In this document: positions 16,759 through 25,917 of the stretch, one piece after another
Layout of the letters: each line of letters opens with the position of its first letter
Numbering within the stretch: position 1 is the first letter of the stretch
DNA from: an uncultured Spirochaetales bacterium
GTDB lineage: Bacteria > Spirochaetota > Spirochaetia > Sphaerochaetales > Sphaerochaetaceae
DNA: 41,190 nt
NCBI GenBank assembly: GCA_949287505.1
Contig: CASEGX010000122.1
Location: 1-41,190, forward strand
Direction of reading: 5' to 3'
Made by a program: the position numbers and the translations under genes
Notes under the pieces: model-generated
The model's input: only the letters and a program-made list of their open reading frames with translations
Told to the model about the DNA's origin: nothing
The model's database searches: none

Positions 16759-18791
16759 TATACAAGATCCGTATTGTGCTCAGCAGGAGGGAAACCGAAC
16801 ATCTCCCTGATTTCCTTATCATCAAGGGTCTCTTTCTCAACAAGCTCTGCTGTCAGCTTGTCGAGCTGATCACGATGATCTGTAAGGATTGTACGGGTCT
16901 CATCCATACACCTGTCGAGAATCTTATGAATCTCCTGATCTATCCTGCGTGCAGTCTCTTCAGAATAATCCTTATGCTGTGCTATCTCACGACCAAGGAA
17001 GAGCGGTTCATCATCATTAGCAAGAGAAATGAATCCAAGATCTGACATGCCCCATTCAGTAACCATGCGCCTTGCCATCTCTGTTGCCTGCTTTATGTCA
17101 TTGGATGTACCTGTCGTTGTCTCTCCATAGACGATATCCTCCGCAACATAACCGCCCATGCAGATCTTTATCCTGTCTTCCAGATACGACCTGTTTTTCG
17201 TATACGAATCCTTCTCCGGCAAGCTCATTGTGAGACCAAGGGCTCTTCCATGAGGGATTATAGTGACCTTGTGCAAAGGATCAACAGACTTGAGGTAATA
17301 GTGAAGCAGAGTATGTCCTGCTTCATGATAAGCTGTAGCTCTCTTCTCATCTTCAGTCATGTAAACAGATTCCCTTGCAACGCCAAGCAGAATCTTGTCA
17401 CGTGCTTTCTCGAAATCATCCATCATGACGGTAGTCCTGTTTGCTCTCGCAGCAAACAGAGCAGCCTCATTCACAAGATTTGCAAGGTCCGCACCAGAAG
17501 ATCCAGGAGTAGCGCGTGCAACACGCGGAAGATCAACATCTGCAGCAACCTGAACCTTCTTTGCATGGATCCTCAGGATATCGAGGCGCTCCTGAACATC
17601 TGGAAGCGACACGACAACCTGCCTGTCAAAACGACCTGGACGGAGAAGCGCAGGATCGAGAACATCAGGCCTGTTTGTGGCAGCCATGACAATAACACCG
17701 GGATCGGAGGAGAAGCCATCCATCTCAACAAGCATCTGGTTAAGTGTCTGCTCTCTTTCATCATGTCCGCCACCAAGCCCTGAACCACGTGCGCGTCCGA
17801 CCGCATCAAGCTCATCGATGAAGATAATACACGGTGCATTCTTTCTTGCTTCAGCGAAAAGGTCACGGACGCGTGCAGCACCCATACCGACAAACATCTC
17901 GACAAAGTCAGAGCCGGATGTGTGAAGGAACGAGACACCGGCTTCTCCTGCAACGGCTCTTGCAAGAAGAGTCTTTCCGGTTCCTGGAGGACCTACGAGA
18001 AGAACTCCGCGCGGAATGCGTGCTCCAATCTTGACGAAACGGTCAGGATGACGCAGGAAATCAACAACTTCCTGAAGCTCATTCTTGGCTTCCTTCTGAC
18101 CTGCAACATCAGCAAAAGTCACCTTCTTGTCGTTCTTACCATACATCTGGGCATGACTCTTGCCGAAATTTGACATCATACGGTTTCCGCCTGCAGCACC
18201 CGTCTGCCTCATTATCATGACAATCATGACAATGAAAATCACCCATGGCAGCAACTGTATGAGTATGTACCAGAATGGAGTCGGCTGAACCGCTCCGGCA
18301 ACATCGATTCCGTTATTTTTCAGCGTATCAAGAAGGGTCAGGTCAAGATATGGTATCCTGCATGTACCTTCAGCCCCATTGAGCAGCGTGTAATTTATCA
18401 CGTTCTGTTCCACAATCGTGACGTTGCGGACGTTTCCGTTCTCAACATAGGACAGGAATGCAGAATAGGATGTCTCTGTACGCTGAACAGAAGAAGCATC
18501 ACCCATGAAGACATAGGCAAATGAGATAATCAGCAGTATTAGGGCAACAAGAGCCACACGGCTGCGTTTGGCACTGCCCTTCAGGTCGTGCTTCCCACCG
18601 CCGCCATTATCACTACCCCAGTATCTGTACTGATCGTATATGTTCTTCTTAGGCTTATCCCCATCTTTCTTATTATCATTCTGGGATTTGCCACCATTAT
18701 CATCAGGCTCATTGGAATGAGGAGCTTCAGGAGCTTTCTCCTTATCTTTATCCTCATTCTCTTTATAGTCTTTTTCGTCCATAGGATTCAT
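16758..18791 (-). CDS. ftsH: ATP-dependent zinc metalloprotease FtsH
   Basis: This 677-residue membrane AAA+ protease degrades damaged or regulatory membrane and cytosolic proteins. Transmembrane helices lie near residues 79-97 and 173-194, flanking a short periplasmic domain. Walker A is GPPGTGKT (267-274), Walker B is IIFIDELDA, the second region of homology is [20 protein letters not shown], and the zinc site is HEAGH (489-493). An unusually long hydrophilic N-terminal extension of about 75 residues, rich in Asp, Glu, Lys, Asn and Gly, precedes the first helix. It lies 16 bases after tilS and couples to lepA. Confidence 0.97.
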   Translation of the reverse strand: MNPMDEKDYKENEDKDKEKAPEAPHSNEPDDNGGKSQNDNKKDGDKPKKNIYDQYRYWGSDNGGGGKHDLKGSAKRSRVALVALILLIISFAYVFMGDASSVQRTETSYSAFLSYVENGNVRNVTIVEQNVINYTLLNGAEGTCRIPYLDLTLLDTLKNNGIDVAGAVQPTPFWYILIQLLPWVIFIVMIVMIMRQTGAAGGNRMMSNFGKSHAQMYGKNDKKVTFADVAGQKEAKNELQEVVDFLRHPDRFVKIGARIPRGVLLVGPPGTGKTLLARAVAGEAGVSFLHTSGSDFVEMFVGMGAARVRDLFAEARKNAPCIIFIDELDAVGRARGSGLGGGHDEREQTLNQMLVEMDGFSSDPGVIVMAATNRPDVLDPALLRPGRFDRQVVVSLPDVQERLDILRIHAKKVQVAADVDLPRVARATPGSSGADLANLVNEAALFAARANRTTVMMDDFEKARDKILLGVARESVYMTEDEKRATAYHEAGHTLLHYYLKSVDPLHKVTIIPHGRALGLTMSLPEKDSYTKNRSYLEDRIKICMGGYVAEDIVYGETTTGTSNDIKQATEMARRMVTEWGMSDLGFISLANDDEPLFLGREIAQHKDYSEETARRIDQEIHKILDRCMDETRTILTDHRDQLDKLTAELVEKETLDDKEIREMFGFPPAEHNTDLV

Positions 18792-18807
18792 CTTTTTGAA
18801 TATAGCT

Positions 18808-20085
18808 TTATTCTATTTCAATAGCAAGGGCAGTGCCTTTTCTATCGGATGCAAGAAAACGTTTTGCAAGCCTGTCACGACCATTGAGGAAACGGGAGAA
18901 GACAACTGCTATGCCTTTTCTATCTTCAAGTACCACCGAATAAGGCAACCTCATATTCTTTTCCAGCTCTGAAACCTTCCTAATCCCATCCCTGAGTTCT
19001 ATCCTGTCCCCTTCTCTTGATGTCCTGAGAACAACAGGAGGATAGAAGAGATTTTCATCAAGGCATATTGTCAGGTTATCAGGTTCTGTGGGATGTTTCA
19101 GAGAGAGTGTGCCGACAACCATGTCTGCACCCTTGTATTCCACTGCAAAATCATCGATCAGAGGATAGAAACTTATGGCATCCTTTGAGAAATATATTGC
19201 CATGCTTGAAACAAGCATCTTGCCTTCTCCCTTCTGAGCCTTGGAAACAATTTCTGCAATGGTTTTCCTGGAAACACGTTCAGACAGCTCAAGACTTCCA
19301 AGTATCCGGTAAATGGCCTCATCCCTCTGGAAGGGGAATGAAGAAAGGAAATCATGGCGCCGGAGCTGAACAGGAACTCTTCCATAGCATTTGATTGCAG
19401 GAAAACGACGCCGGAAAACCATGACATTCTCCGCAATTGAGGAAATAAGCAAACGTTCCTCTTCAGAAACAGAAGAGAGCAATCCATGACGTATCCTGTT
19501 TCTGAGATATGTATCATCATTATTTGTAGAGTCTTCTGTCCATTCCATTCCTGAAGAATGAAGAAATGAAAGTATTTCCATCTTGGAAACAGAAAGAATA
19601 GGACGGTATACATTTCCATCGCACCTGAGTATCCCCTGATACGAATAGAAAGGCGAAGAGGAAAGCATGCGCATCAGCACGGTCTCAACTTGATCCTCAC
19701 GATGATGGGCTGTCAGTATATAAGAGAAGCCACCGCTTTCTGCTGCATCGTGAAGAATAGAATAGCGGATTTCACGGGCCGCTGCTTCAATCCCCACACA
19801 CCTTGCCCTTGCTCTCTCCCTGATAACTCCATCAGGAACAGATACAATATGCAGAGGTATGCCGAGAATTGCCGCATTCTTTTTGTTGAGTTCTATCTCT
19901 CTATCAAGCTCATCCCTTGACCGGAGGGAATGATTCACATACAAAGCCTCTGTCCTGTCCTTTGCAAGAAGAGAAAGAACTATCATGAGAAACAAAGAAT
20001 CGGAACCTCCGGAGAATGCAAGGAGGAGCTTTCCCTCAGGAAGGACGACACCCTCAGGAATTAATGCTCTGAGCGACACGTTCAA
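18808..20085 (-). CDS. tilS: tRNA(Ile)-lysidine synthase TilS
   Basis: TilS converts C34 of the CAU-anticodon tRNA-Ile to lysidine, so that it reads AUA. The PP-loop SGGSDS is clear, followed by [18 protein letters not shown] and [16 protein letters not shown], all diagnostic. I place the start at TTG 20085 because AAGGAG lies six bases upstream and it leaves a 32-base overlap with pth (425 residues). An ATG at 20142 would need an 89-base overlap and adds an Arg-rich stretch without family support. The C-terminal region (residues about 320-425) is the usual tRNA-binding domain. Confidence 0.9.
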   Translation of the reverse strand: MNVSLRALIPEGVVLPEGKLLLAFSGGSDSLFLMIVLSLLAKDRTEALYVNHSLRSRDELDREIELNKKNAAILGIPLHIVSVPDGVIRERARARCVGIEAAAREIRYSILHDAAESGGFSYILTAHHREDQVETVLMRMLSSSPFYSYQGILRCDGNVYRPILSVSKMEILSFLHSSGMEWTEDSTNNDDTYLRNRIRHGLLSSVSEEERLLISSIAENVMVFRRRFPAIKCYGRVPVQLRRHDFLSSFPFQRDEAIYRILGSLELSERVSRKTIAEIVSKAQKGEGKMLVSSMAIYFSKDAISFYPLIDDFAVEYKGADMVVGTLSLKHPTEPDNLTICLDENLFYPPVVLRTSREGDRIELRDGIRKVSELEKNMRLPYSVVLEDRKGIAVVFSRFLNGRDRLAKRFLASDRKGTALAIEIE

Positions 20086-20590
20086 AGGATTCTCCTTCAA
20101 ATAGGCGCAGTACGGCAGCAGCCCCTTTCTCCTCCGCCTCATCTATCAATCTCCTGTCTTCCTCAGAAGGACGGGAAAGGACATGATCTGGAACACTTGT
20201 TCCGTTATCAGGCCGCCCTATTCCGATATAGACACGGATGAAATCAGGCCCTATGGCACCTATCATGGATTTAAGACCATTATGTCCTGCAGAAGAACCA
20301 CCACGCTTCACACGAAGCTTGCCAGGAGGAAGATCCATCTGATCGACAATGACAACAACTATCTCTCCCTCTTTAATGCACTCTCTTGCAATATCTCCTG
20401 AAGCATTCATGTAAGTCAGCGGTTCAACAAGCACAAGCGAATCAGAGACAGCCTGTCTATAAAGACGGAAGCAGCGCTTCCGAAGTCTCACTCCTTTAAG
20501 CGCTGCTATCCTCTCGACTGTTTCAAACCCTGCATTATGCCGGGTTCCCTTGTACTTCGCCCCGGGATTTCCCAGACCGAAAACAATCAT
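20054..20590 (-). CDS. pth: Peptidyl-tRNA hydrolase
   Basis: This 178-residue enzyme releases peptides from dropped-off peptidyl-tRNA. It opens with MIVFGLGNPGAKYKGTRHNA; catalytic His18 sits in that motif. EPLTYMNASG, the Asp-containing DQMDLPPGKLRVKRGGSSAG and GHNGLKSM follow as expected. Its ATG overlaps the rplY stop by one base, and its 3' end overlaps tilS. The order rplY-pth-tilS-ftsH is the spirochaetal one. Confidence 0.96.
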   Translation of the reverse strand: MIVFGLGNPGAKYKGTRHNAGFETVERIAALKGVRLRKRCFRLYRQAVSDSLVLVEPLTYMNASGDIARECIKEGEIVVVIVDQMDLPPGKLRVKRGGSSAGHNGLKSMIGAIGPDFIRVYIGIGRPDNGTSVPDHVLSRPSEEDRRLIDEAEEKGAAAVLRLFEGESFERVAQSINS

Positions 20591-21234
20591 TATTTGCTCT
20601 CTGGTGCCGGTGTTGCTGTATCCGCAGCTGCAGCATCTGCTGCCTCTGCACTCTCATCTGTTGCAGGAGCCTCTTCCTTGACCATTCTGACAGATGCGAT
20701 TGTGGCTTCGGCATCCTCAAGCACCTTGACGCCTGCTGGCACCTGAAGCTGGTCAACACGGAATGCCTCATTGATATCAAGAGCAGATACATCTGCTTTG
20801 ATGACTTCCGGAAGATCCTTTGGAAGACACTCGATCTCAAGTTCATGGATGACCTGATCGAGAACACCACCAACGCGGCATCCAACAGGATTGCCATCAA
20901 GCTCGACACGTACATGTGTACGTACCATATGACCTGCTGTTACTTCGAAGAAATCGATGTGATGAATGCAGCGGCGGAGAAGATCCTCCTGATATGTCTT
21001 GACGAATACATTGTGATCTTTCTCACCATCGACACTGAGTGTGATGAGTGTTGATTCACTGAATCCTGACTTCTTCATCTCAAACTCGTGAGCGTTCACG
21101 ATTACATGAAGCGGTTCTGATTTTCCATAGACTACTGCAGGAATCTCACCATTCCTGAGGAGCCTTCTTGAACCTGCCGAACCAAAATCAGCAGTTCTGA
21201 GCCTTGCTTTAAGCGTTTTCTTCTCGTTGCTCAT
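20590..21234 (-). CDS. rplY: 50S ribosomal protein L25/Ctc, long form
   Basis: This 214-residue protein has the 5S rRNA-binding L25 domain (residues 1-95; RLLRNGEIPAVVYGK, VFVKTYQEDLLRRCIHHIDF), then the TL5/Ctc C-terminal domain (about 100-185; GCRVGGVLDQVIHELEIECL, LPEVIKADVS) and an Ala/Glu-rich tail. Good AAGGAG lies before ATG 21234. A small perfect hairpin (ATCGGT-AAA-ACCGAT, 21255-21269) sits just upstream in the leader. The tRNA-Gln gene is about 107 bases upstream. Confidence 0.95.
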   Translation of the reverse strand: MSNEKKTLKARLRTADFGSAGSRRLLRNGEIPAVVYGKSEPLHVIVNAHEFEMKKSGFSESTLITLSVDGEKDHNVFVKTYQEDLLRRCIHHIDFFEVTAGHMVRTHVRVELDGNPVGCRVGGVLDQVIHELEIECLPKDLPEVIKADVSALDINEAFRVDQLQVPAGVKVLEDAEATIASVRMVKEEAPATDESAEAADAAAADTATPAPESK

Positions 21235-21341
21235 ATTCTTCTCCTTATACTCTCATCGGTAAAACCGATTACCATAAAGTGCCAACGCACAAAGACTGAT
21301 GATATATTAGCCAATGATTTTCTTCAAGTCAGGGGAAAAAG

Positions 21342-21414
21342 CTGGGAAGGAAGGACTCGAACCTTCGAATGCCGGTATCAAAAACCAGTGCCTTAACCGC
21401 TTGGCTACTTCCCA
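21342..21414 (-). tRNA. tRNA-Gln (anticodon TTG)
   Basis: On the minus strand the acceptor TGGGAAG (21414-21408) pairs with CTTCCCA (21349-21343), with discriminator G at 21342. The anticodon arm is CTGGT-TTTTGAT-ACCGG, giving anticodon TTG. The T-A first pair and discriminator G are typical Gln identity features. CCA is not encoded. It lies between spoVG and rplY and is probably co-transcribed with them. Confidence 0.95.
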
Positions 21415-21447
21415 ACGACTGGAAAGAAAACTAGCAGAAAGAAGTTT

Positions 21448-21708
21448 TCACTGCAAGTCCGCGCTGCTGTATTTGTCAAGAATGGCTTTCTGAAGCTTCT
21501 CTCTGAAAGATGTGTTTATAGGATGAGCGATGTCCTTATAGGATCCATCCGATGAAGCCTTGGATGGCATTGCAATAAAAAGACCATTCTGAGACTCAAT
21601 GATTTTTATATTGTGAACAGCAAATTCATCATCAAAAGCAACAGTTACATAAGCGCGGAGCTTATCATTTCCTTCCACTTTCCTGATTCTGATATCAGTT
21701 ATCTCCAT
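21448..21708 (-). CDS. spoVG: Septation/regulatory protein SpoVG
   Basis: This 86-residue protein begins MEITDIRIRKVEG and contains AYVTVAFDDEFAVHNIKIIE, NGLFIAMPSK and DIAHPINTSFREKLQKAIL, all diagnostic for SpoVG. In spirochaetes such as Borrelia, SpoVG is a small DNA/RNA-binding regulator, not a sporulation factor. It sits directly before tRNA-Gln and rplY, an order shared with Borrelia apart from the tRNA, which I cannot confirm there. Confidence 0.96.
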   Translation of the reverse strand: MEITDIRIRKVEGNDKLRAYVTVAFDDEFAVHNIKIIESQNGLFIAMPSKASSDGSYKDIAHPINTSFREKLQKAILDKYSSADLQ

Positions 21709-21738
21709 TTTACCCCAATCCCCGGCATATTGCCTTCA

Positions 21739-22548
21739 TTATATGATATACGCGGAAACAATATCACATTTTTCCGGATTGTCAAACTTCGGAGGATCAT
21801 CATCTGGAAATAAAGCAATCCATGCAGATCCAGAACCTGTCATGGAAACATAGGCATCAGATCCGGCAAGCTGTTTCATGATATTTTCCGGAAGCGGACA
21901 GGATGAGACAAGTTCAAAATCATTCGGATGGGTAGCTCTGGAGGGGAAGATATTATCAAGCAATGGCAATTGGCGTTCCGTTCTTGGATGCTTGTCAAGT
22001 TTGTCATATAAAAGACCTGTAGAATTCCCCGTCCGAGGAAAGAATACAAGAAGCTTGCTGCCATGAGGAACACAGGTCTTTTCAACCACATCTCCACGGC
22101 CGGAGACAAATGCACCACTATATCCCGAAGTCAGAAAAGGAACATCGGATCCGACAGCAGCAGAAAGTGACAGCAGTCTTTCCGGTCCAAGATAGTTCCC
22201 AAAATGGGAATCGAGGAACCTGAGTATGGCAGCAGCATCTGCTGAGCCGCCTCCTAGCCCCGCTTTGGCAGGTATATGCTTGCTGATGGAAACAGCAAGA
22301 GAGAACCGTAATCCCGTAGCCTCATGGTACACCTCTGCGGCTTTCTCCATAAGATCAATTCCGGATTCAAGGTAGGTTTCATTGCCATGTATTCTGACCG
22401 AGAAGTCTTCTGAATCTGAAATCTCTGCATCAATCGAATCGGAAAGGGAAATCAGGGCCATGATGGTCTTTATACTGTGAAAGCCATCGGGCCGTCTGGC
22501 ACCGACAAGAAGCCCTATATTGATCTTGGCGTTAGCCTCGAGCTTCAT
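21739..22548 (-). CDS. ispE: 4-diphosphocytidyl-2-C-methyl-D-erythritol kinase
   Basis: This 269-residue GHMP kinase phosphorylates CDP-methylerythritol in the MEP isoprenoid pathway. The start at ATG 22548 is chosen because GGGAGG lies 7 bases upstream and the protein then opens MKLEANAKINIGL as in the family; the frame remains open further upstream but overlaps the glycosylase gene. Motifs are ARRPDGFHSIKTIMALISL, the ATP loop AGLGGGSADAAAILR and VSMTGSGSAW. It overlaps the upstream glycosylase by 17 bases and precedes spoVG by 30 bases. Confidence 0.94.
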   Translation of the reverse strand: MKLEANAKINIGLLVGARRPDGFHSIKTIMALISLSDSIDAEISDSEDFSVRIHGNETYLESGIDLMEKAAEVYHEATGLRFSLAVSISKHIPAKAGLGGGSADAAAILRFLDSHFGNYLGPERLLSLSAAVGSDVPFLTSGYSGAFVSGRGDVVEKTCVPHGSKLLVFFPRTGNSTGLLYDKLDKHPRTERQLPLLDNIFPSRATHPNDFELVSSCPLPENIMKQLAGSDAYVSMTGSGSAWIALFPDDDPPKFDNPEKCDIVSAYII

Positions 22549-23245
22549 TGACCACCTCCCGGAAAGACTCAAGTGCCTTACCACTGTCCCAGAACTCCAT
22601 CGATTTAGGATTACGGGGAGACGGATGCGGAAAATATACAGGCGCATCAACTCCCGAGGAGAGCAACCTTTTCTCTGCATAATGTCCCAGAGCAATGCAT
22701 CTTGAAGGCGAAAGTATATCGAGAAGAGCAGAAAGAGATGAACCGCAGATCCTGTCGATTGTTTTGCGGTCGCTGACAGGAAGCTCATCCGGTGTGATGT
22801 TCCTTCGCCCATCGATAAAAGCCAGGGGGCAGAAACTGAATACTGAAGCTACAGCGAAGAACTCTTCCGGCGAACCATAGGTCGAGGCCATTTTCCAGAA
22901 CTTCTGTCCTGAAATCTCACCTCTCGAGATTTTCATCCCTTCAACCCTCTTGTGTGGAGGATTACACTCAGGCTCTAGAACAGTCCCGGATATCTTCAGG
23001 TAATTTTTCACGGCATTTATATCGCCGAACGGGACACCTGTCTGCATCATTCCATACGGACCGGGATTCATCCCGAGAAAGAGTATAATGGAAGAATTAC
23101 TGACAGACATCCGTACGTATTCCGCGTAATTTTCCCAGGCATAGACGAGAGGATTGCAGACGATACCGGCAAATTCCCAATCCACCTTTTCAAGCTCTGA
23201 TGATAATGATTCAGATAACTCAAGAATCAGAGAAGCTTTATCCAT
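22532..23245 (-). CDS. SMUG1-type (family 3) uracil-DNA glycosylase
   Basis: This 237-residue protein carries the two SMUG1 active-site motifs: GMNPGPYGMMQTGVPFGD, with Asn60 as the water-activating residue, and HPSPRNP at 207-213. The segment CNPPHKRVEG and FCPLAFID also fit this family. SMUG1 removes uracil and hydroxymethyluracil from DNA to start base-excision repair. Family 3 enzymes are best known in animals and are sporadic in bacteria. It is the first gene of the long minus-strand operon. The short gap to the divergent HAD gene (45 bases) must hold both promoters. Confidence 0.88.
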   Translation of the reverse strand: MDKASLILELSESLSSELEKVDWEFAGIVCNPLVYAWENYAEYVRMSVSNSSIILFLGMNPGPYGMMQTGVPFGDINAVKNYLKISGTVLEPECNPPHKRVEGMKISRGEISGQKFWKMASTYGSPEEFFAVASVFSFCPLAFIDGRRNITPDELPVSDRKTIDRICGSSLSALLDILSPSRCIALGHYAEKRLLSSGVDAPVYFPHPSPRNPKSMEFWDSGKALESFREVVNEARG

Positions 23246-23290
23246 TCGTTCAGTGTAGCCAAAAGCTACTATTTTGCATATTCTTTAATC

Positions 23291-24043
23291 ATGAACGGTA
23301 TAAGGGGCATCATCCTCGACAAAGATGGAACACTCTTTCCATATGGGAAGGTATGGGGACCTGTTCTCTCAACAGCTATAGAAAAGGCCCTTTTCAAAGC
23401 CCGGATGCCGGAAAAGAAGAAAAATGAATGCATAGAGGATTTCTGCAAGGTTGTCGGCGTAGACAAATACGGAAACACATATGCTGATGGGATAATCTTC
23501 AGACATGACAGATTATTGCAGGCAACTGCGAGAATACTGCGTATAACATTCCGTTATCATATGAATCCATGGAGAGTCTGGAAAGCTGTAAAGAGAATCA
23601 TCAATCACGAAGATTTCGGTACGATGGAGTGGCTTGACAGAATTGAATTCCCGGGAGTGAAGGAGACAATCAAGGCTCTGCATGACCACGGATATATATT
23701 AGGCATAGTCACAACTGATACAGCCTACTCGACATCGCTATTCCTCAAGAAGATGGGAATAACGGAATATATTTCGTTCATACGTACAAAAGACTCAGAG
23801 ACACACCATAAACCGAATCCTGAGGCCATCAGGGAATTCTGCAAAGAATATGGTTTCAGAAGCGAAGAGGTTGCTGTCATCGGAGACACCATAGTGGACA
23901 TGGAATTTGCCCATCAGGGGAAAGCAGGATACTCAATCGCTGTACTTACCGGCTCCGGCGACAGGGAAAAGCTATCAGAATATGCAGATGCCGTGTATCC
24001 AGAACTCTGCAATATCCTCAAAGATCCTATCTTATTCCAGTGA
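23291..24043 (+). CDS. HAD-family phosphatase (phosphoglycolate phosphatase-like)
   Basis: This 250-residue HAD hydrolase has motif I ILDKDGTLF (Asp10, Asp12), motif II GIVTTDTAYS, motif III with Lys in HHKPNPEAI, and motif IV VIGDTIVDMEFA. An alpha-helical cap occupies about residues 20-110. This is the Gph/subclass I layout; the natural phosphate ester is unknown. It is divergent from the SMUG1 gene. No strong Shine-Dalgarno is visible before ATG 23291. Confidence 0.88.
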   Translation: MNGIRGIILDKDGTLFPYGKVWGPVLSTAIEKALFKARMPEKKKNECIEDFCKVVGVDKYGNTYADGIIFRHDRLLQATARILRITFRYHMNPWRVWKAVKRIINHEDFGTMEWLDRIEFPGVKETIKALHDHGYILGIVTTDTAYSTSLFLKKMGITEYISFIRTKDSETHHKPNPEAIREFCKEYGFRSEEVAVIGDTIVDMEFAHQGKAGYSIAVLTGSGDREKLSEYADAVYPELCNILKDPILFQ

Positions 24044-24081
24044 CAAGTTTTGCCATTTGCTAAAAACGCCATAACCCTATA

Positions 24082-24115
24082 TAGTTAAACCTAACTAGTA
24101 TGAGTTTACACTCAT
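24082..24115. promoter_or_regulatory. Two tandem dyads upstream of the acyl-CoA synthetase gene
   Basis: TAGTTA-AACC-TAACTA (24082-24097) and ATGAGT-TTAC-ACTCAT (24100-24115) each have perfect 6-bp arms and a 4-bp centre, and their centres are 18 bp apart. They follow a TATATA at 24078-24083 and precede the synthetase start by 34 bases. The position suits a repressor operator, possibly for a fatty-acid-responsive TetR or GntR protein; the regulator is unknown. Confidence 0.35.
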
Positions 24116-24149
24116 TCTCTGAAGCAAAAAACGCTTAAGGAAGGATAAA

Positions 24150-25862
24150 ATGCATTCTTGGGATGAAATAGAAGAATTCAGGAAGAAAAGCATAGTAAGA
24201 GGCGAATGGCCAACCGTACCAGAACTTTTCGAATCAGCACTCAGCCGTTTCCCAGAAAGGCCGTGCTTCACTGTTTTTGAACCAGACAGAAAAGATCTCA
24301 CTTACACTGAGGCTTACAGAAAGATAATGCAGGGAGCGGCACTCCTTGTGAATAGCGGCATCAAAAAAGGCGACAGGGTCCTCATAAACGGAAAGAACAG
24401 CCCTGACTGGGCAATCGCATATTTTGCGGTAATGGCAGCTGGAGGAATTGTCGTCCCGATTGACAACCAGATGCATGTCGACAGATGCATGAGACTTGCC
24501 GCTTTCGCAAAAGTCCGCTTTGCCATTGCGGATTTCGATGTACTCGAAAAAATGAAAGGACTTGGTGGTGAATGGTATGAATCCCTTCTCGGCAAGGCAA
24601 TGCTCAAGGGCAAGAGTGATGATTATACCAAACTCACAGATCTCAATATCGAGCCGCTTGAGAAGAAGATCGAAGTAAGTGAATATGACGATGCGGCAAT
24701 ACTCTTCACATCTGGAACAACCGGAAATGAAAAAGGTGCTGTGCTGTCACACAGGAATATCACATCAAATGTTTACCAGGCCGCGGATGGCATGGGCGTC
24801 GACGAGAATGATGTGCTGTATGCCCTTCTTCCACTCCATCACAGCTATTGCTGCACAGCTGTTCTCCTGGAAACCGTAAAACATGGCGCTGACTGTATTT
24901 TCGGCCATGGAATCATCGTCTCCAGGATGATTGCTGATATGAAGATGGGAAAGGTTACTGTCTTCATGGGTATTCCGCTTCTTTACAACAAAGTCATTTC
25001 CGGCATCTTCAAGCAGGTCAAATCAAAAGGCGCTGTCACATATGGTCTTGTAAGACTGCTGATGACACTCAACGGATGGTGCAAGAAGGCATTCGGAAAA
25101 ACTCCATTCAAATCATTCTTTGACAAGAACATCACATCCAAAGTCGGTCTTGATCATTCAAAGGTCCTCATCTGCGGAGCAGGTCCGCTTTCTCCTAAGG
25201 TATTCAAGCAGTACCAGCAGATGGGACTCAACTTCCTTCAGGGCTATGGTCTTACTGAAACAGCACCGATTCTTACACTTAATCCTCCATCACACTTCAA
25301 AGTCGATTCAGTCGGAAGGGTTCTTCCCTTTATCGACATGATTATCGCAGACAAGGACAGCGAGGGAATCGGAGAGATAAGGGTAAAGGGACCTAATATC
25401 ACAAGGGGATACCTTGATGATGAGGAGAACACCAGAGCCCTCTTCGACGAGAATGGCTATCTAAGAACAGGAGACCTTGGATATCTCGATAGTGAGAACT
25501 ACCTTTATCTCAAAGGCCGGGCAAAGAACATCATTGTCACGGAAGGCGGCAAGAACGTATTCCCTGAAGAGATTGAAGACATGTTCCAGCTTTATCAGCA
25601 GATTGACCAGATTCTGATCAGAGGCTTCCAGATGAAGAAGGATGTGCCTTGTGAATGTATCGAAGCCGTGATTTACCCTTCGGAAGAATATTACAAGGAT
25701 AAGAATCTCTCGAAGGAAGAGCTTCAGAAGGAAATGGAGGCCATAGTCACTGAGGTCAACAGGAATCTTGTCGGATACAAGAAGATAGAGAAAGTAACAC
25801 TGGTGGATAAACCGATGGAAATGACCACCACCAAGAAAATCAAGAGAAATCTTGTGAAATGA
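24150..25862 (+). CDS. Long-chain acyl-CoA synthetase / AMP-dependent synthetase
   Basis: This 570-residue adenylating enzyme activates fatty acids to acyl-CoA through acyl-AMP. The phosphate loop TSGTTGNEKG lies at residues 187-196. Other core motifs are LPLHHSYCCT, QGYGLTETAPILTLNPP, IGEIRVKGPNITRGYLDDEE, YLRTGDLGYLD and GRAKNIIVTEGGKNVFPEEIE; the catalytic Lys is in MTTTKKIKRN near the C-terminus. The size and cytosolic, soluble profile fit the FadD/FAA1 family. AAGGAAGG precedes the ATG. It is a single-gene unit closed by a terminator. Activation of another carboxylate, such as an aryl acid, cannot be excluded. Confidence 0.92.
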   Translation: MHSWDEIEEFRKKSIVRGEWPTVPELFESALSRFPERPCFTVFEPDRKDLTYTEAYRKIMQGAALLVNSGIKKGDRVLINGKNSPDWAIAYFAVMAAGGIVVPIDNQMHVDRCMRLAAFAKVRFAIADFDVLEKMKGLGGEWYESLLGKAMLKGKSDDYTKLTDLNIEPLEKKIEVSEYDDAAILFTSGTTGNEKGAVLSHRNITSNVYQAADGMGVDENDVLYALLPLHHSYCCTAVLLETVKHGADCIFGHGIIVSRMIADMKMGKVTVFMGIPLLYNKVISGIFKQVKSKGAVTYGLVRLLMTLNGWCKKAFGKTPFKSFFDKNITSKVGLDHSKVLICGAGPLSPKVFKQYQQMGLNFLQGYGLTETAPILTLNPPSHFKVDSVGRVLPFIDMIIADKDSEGIGEIRVKGPNITRGYLDDEENTRALFDENGYLRTGDLGYLDSENYLYLKGRAKNIIVTEGGKNVFPEEIEDMFQLYQQIDQILIRGFQMKKDVPCECIEAVIYPSEEYYKDKNLSKEELQKEMEAIVTEVNRNLVGYKKIEKVTLVDKPMEMTTTKKIKRNLVK

Positions 25863-25868
25863 TAGCTG

Positions 25869-25899
25869 AGAGCCTCCGAGTGAGGCTCTTTTCGTTTTC
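25869..25899 (+). terminator. Rho-independent terminator of the acyl-CoA synthetase gene
   Basis: AGAGCCTC (25869-25876) pairs with GAGGCTCT (25882-25889), followed by TTTCGTTTTC. It begins seven bases after the stop codon. Confidence 0.85.
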
Positions 25900-25917
25900 A
25901 TATGATACAATGCCCAT

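Noticed and set aside
21255-21269. ATCGGT-AAA-ACCGAT hairpin as terminator before rplY
   Set aside because: No T-run follows on either strand; it is more likely a leader hairpin or chance.
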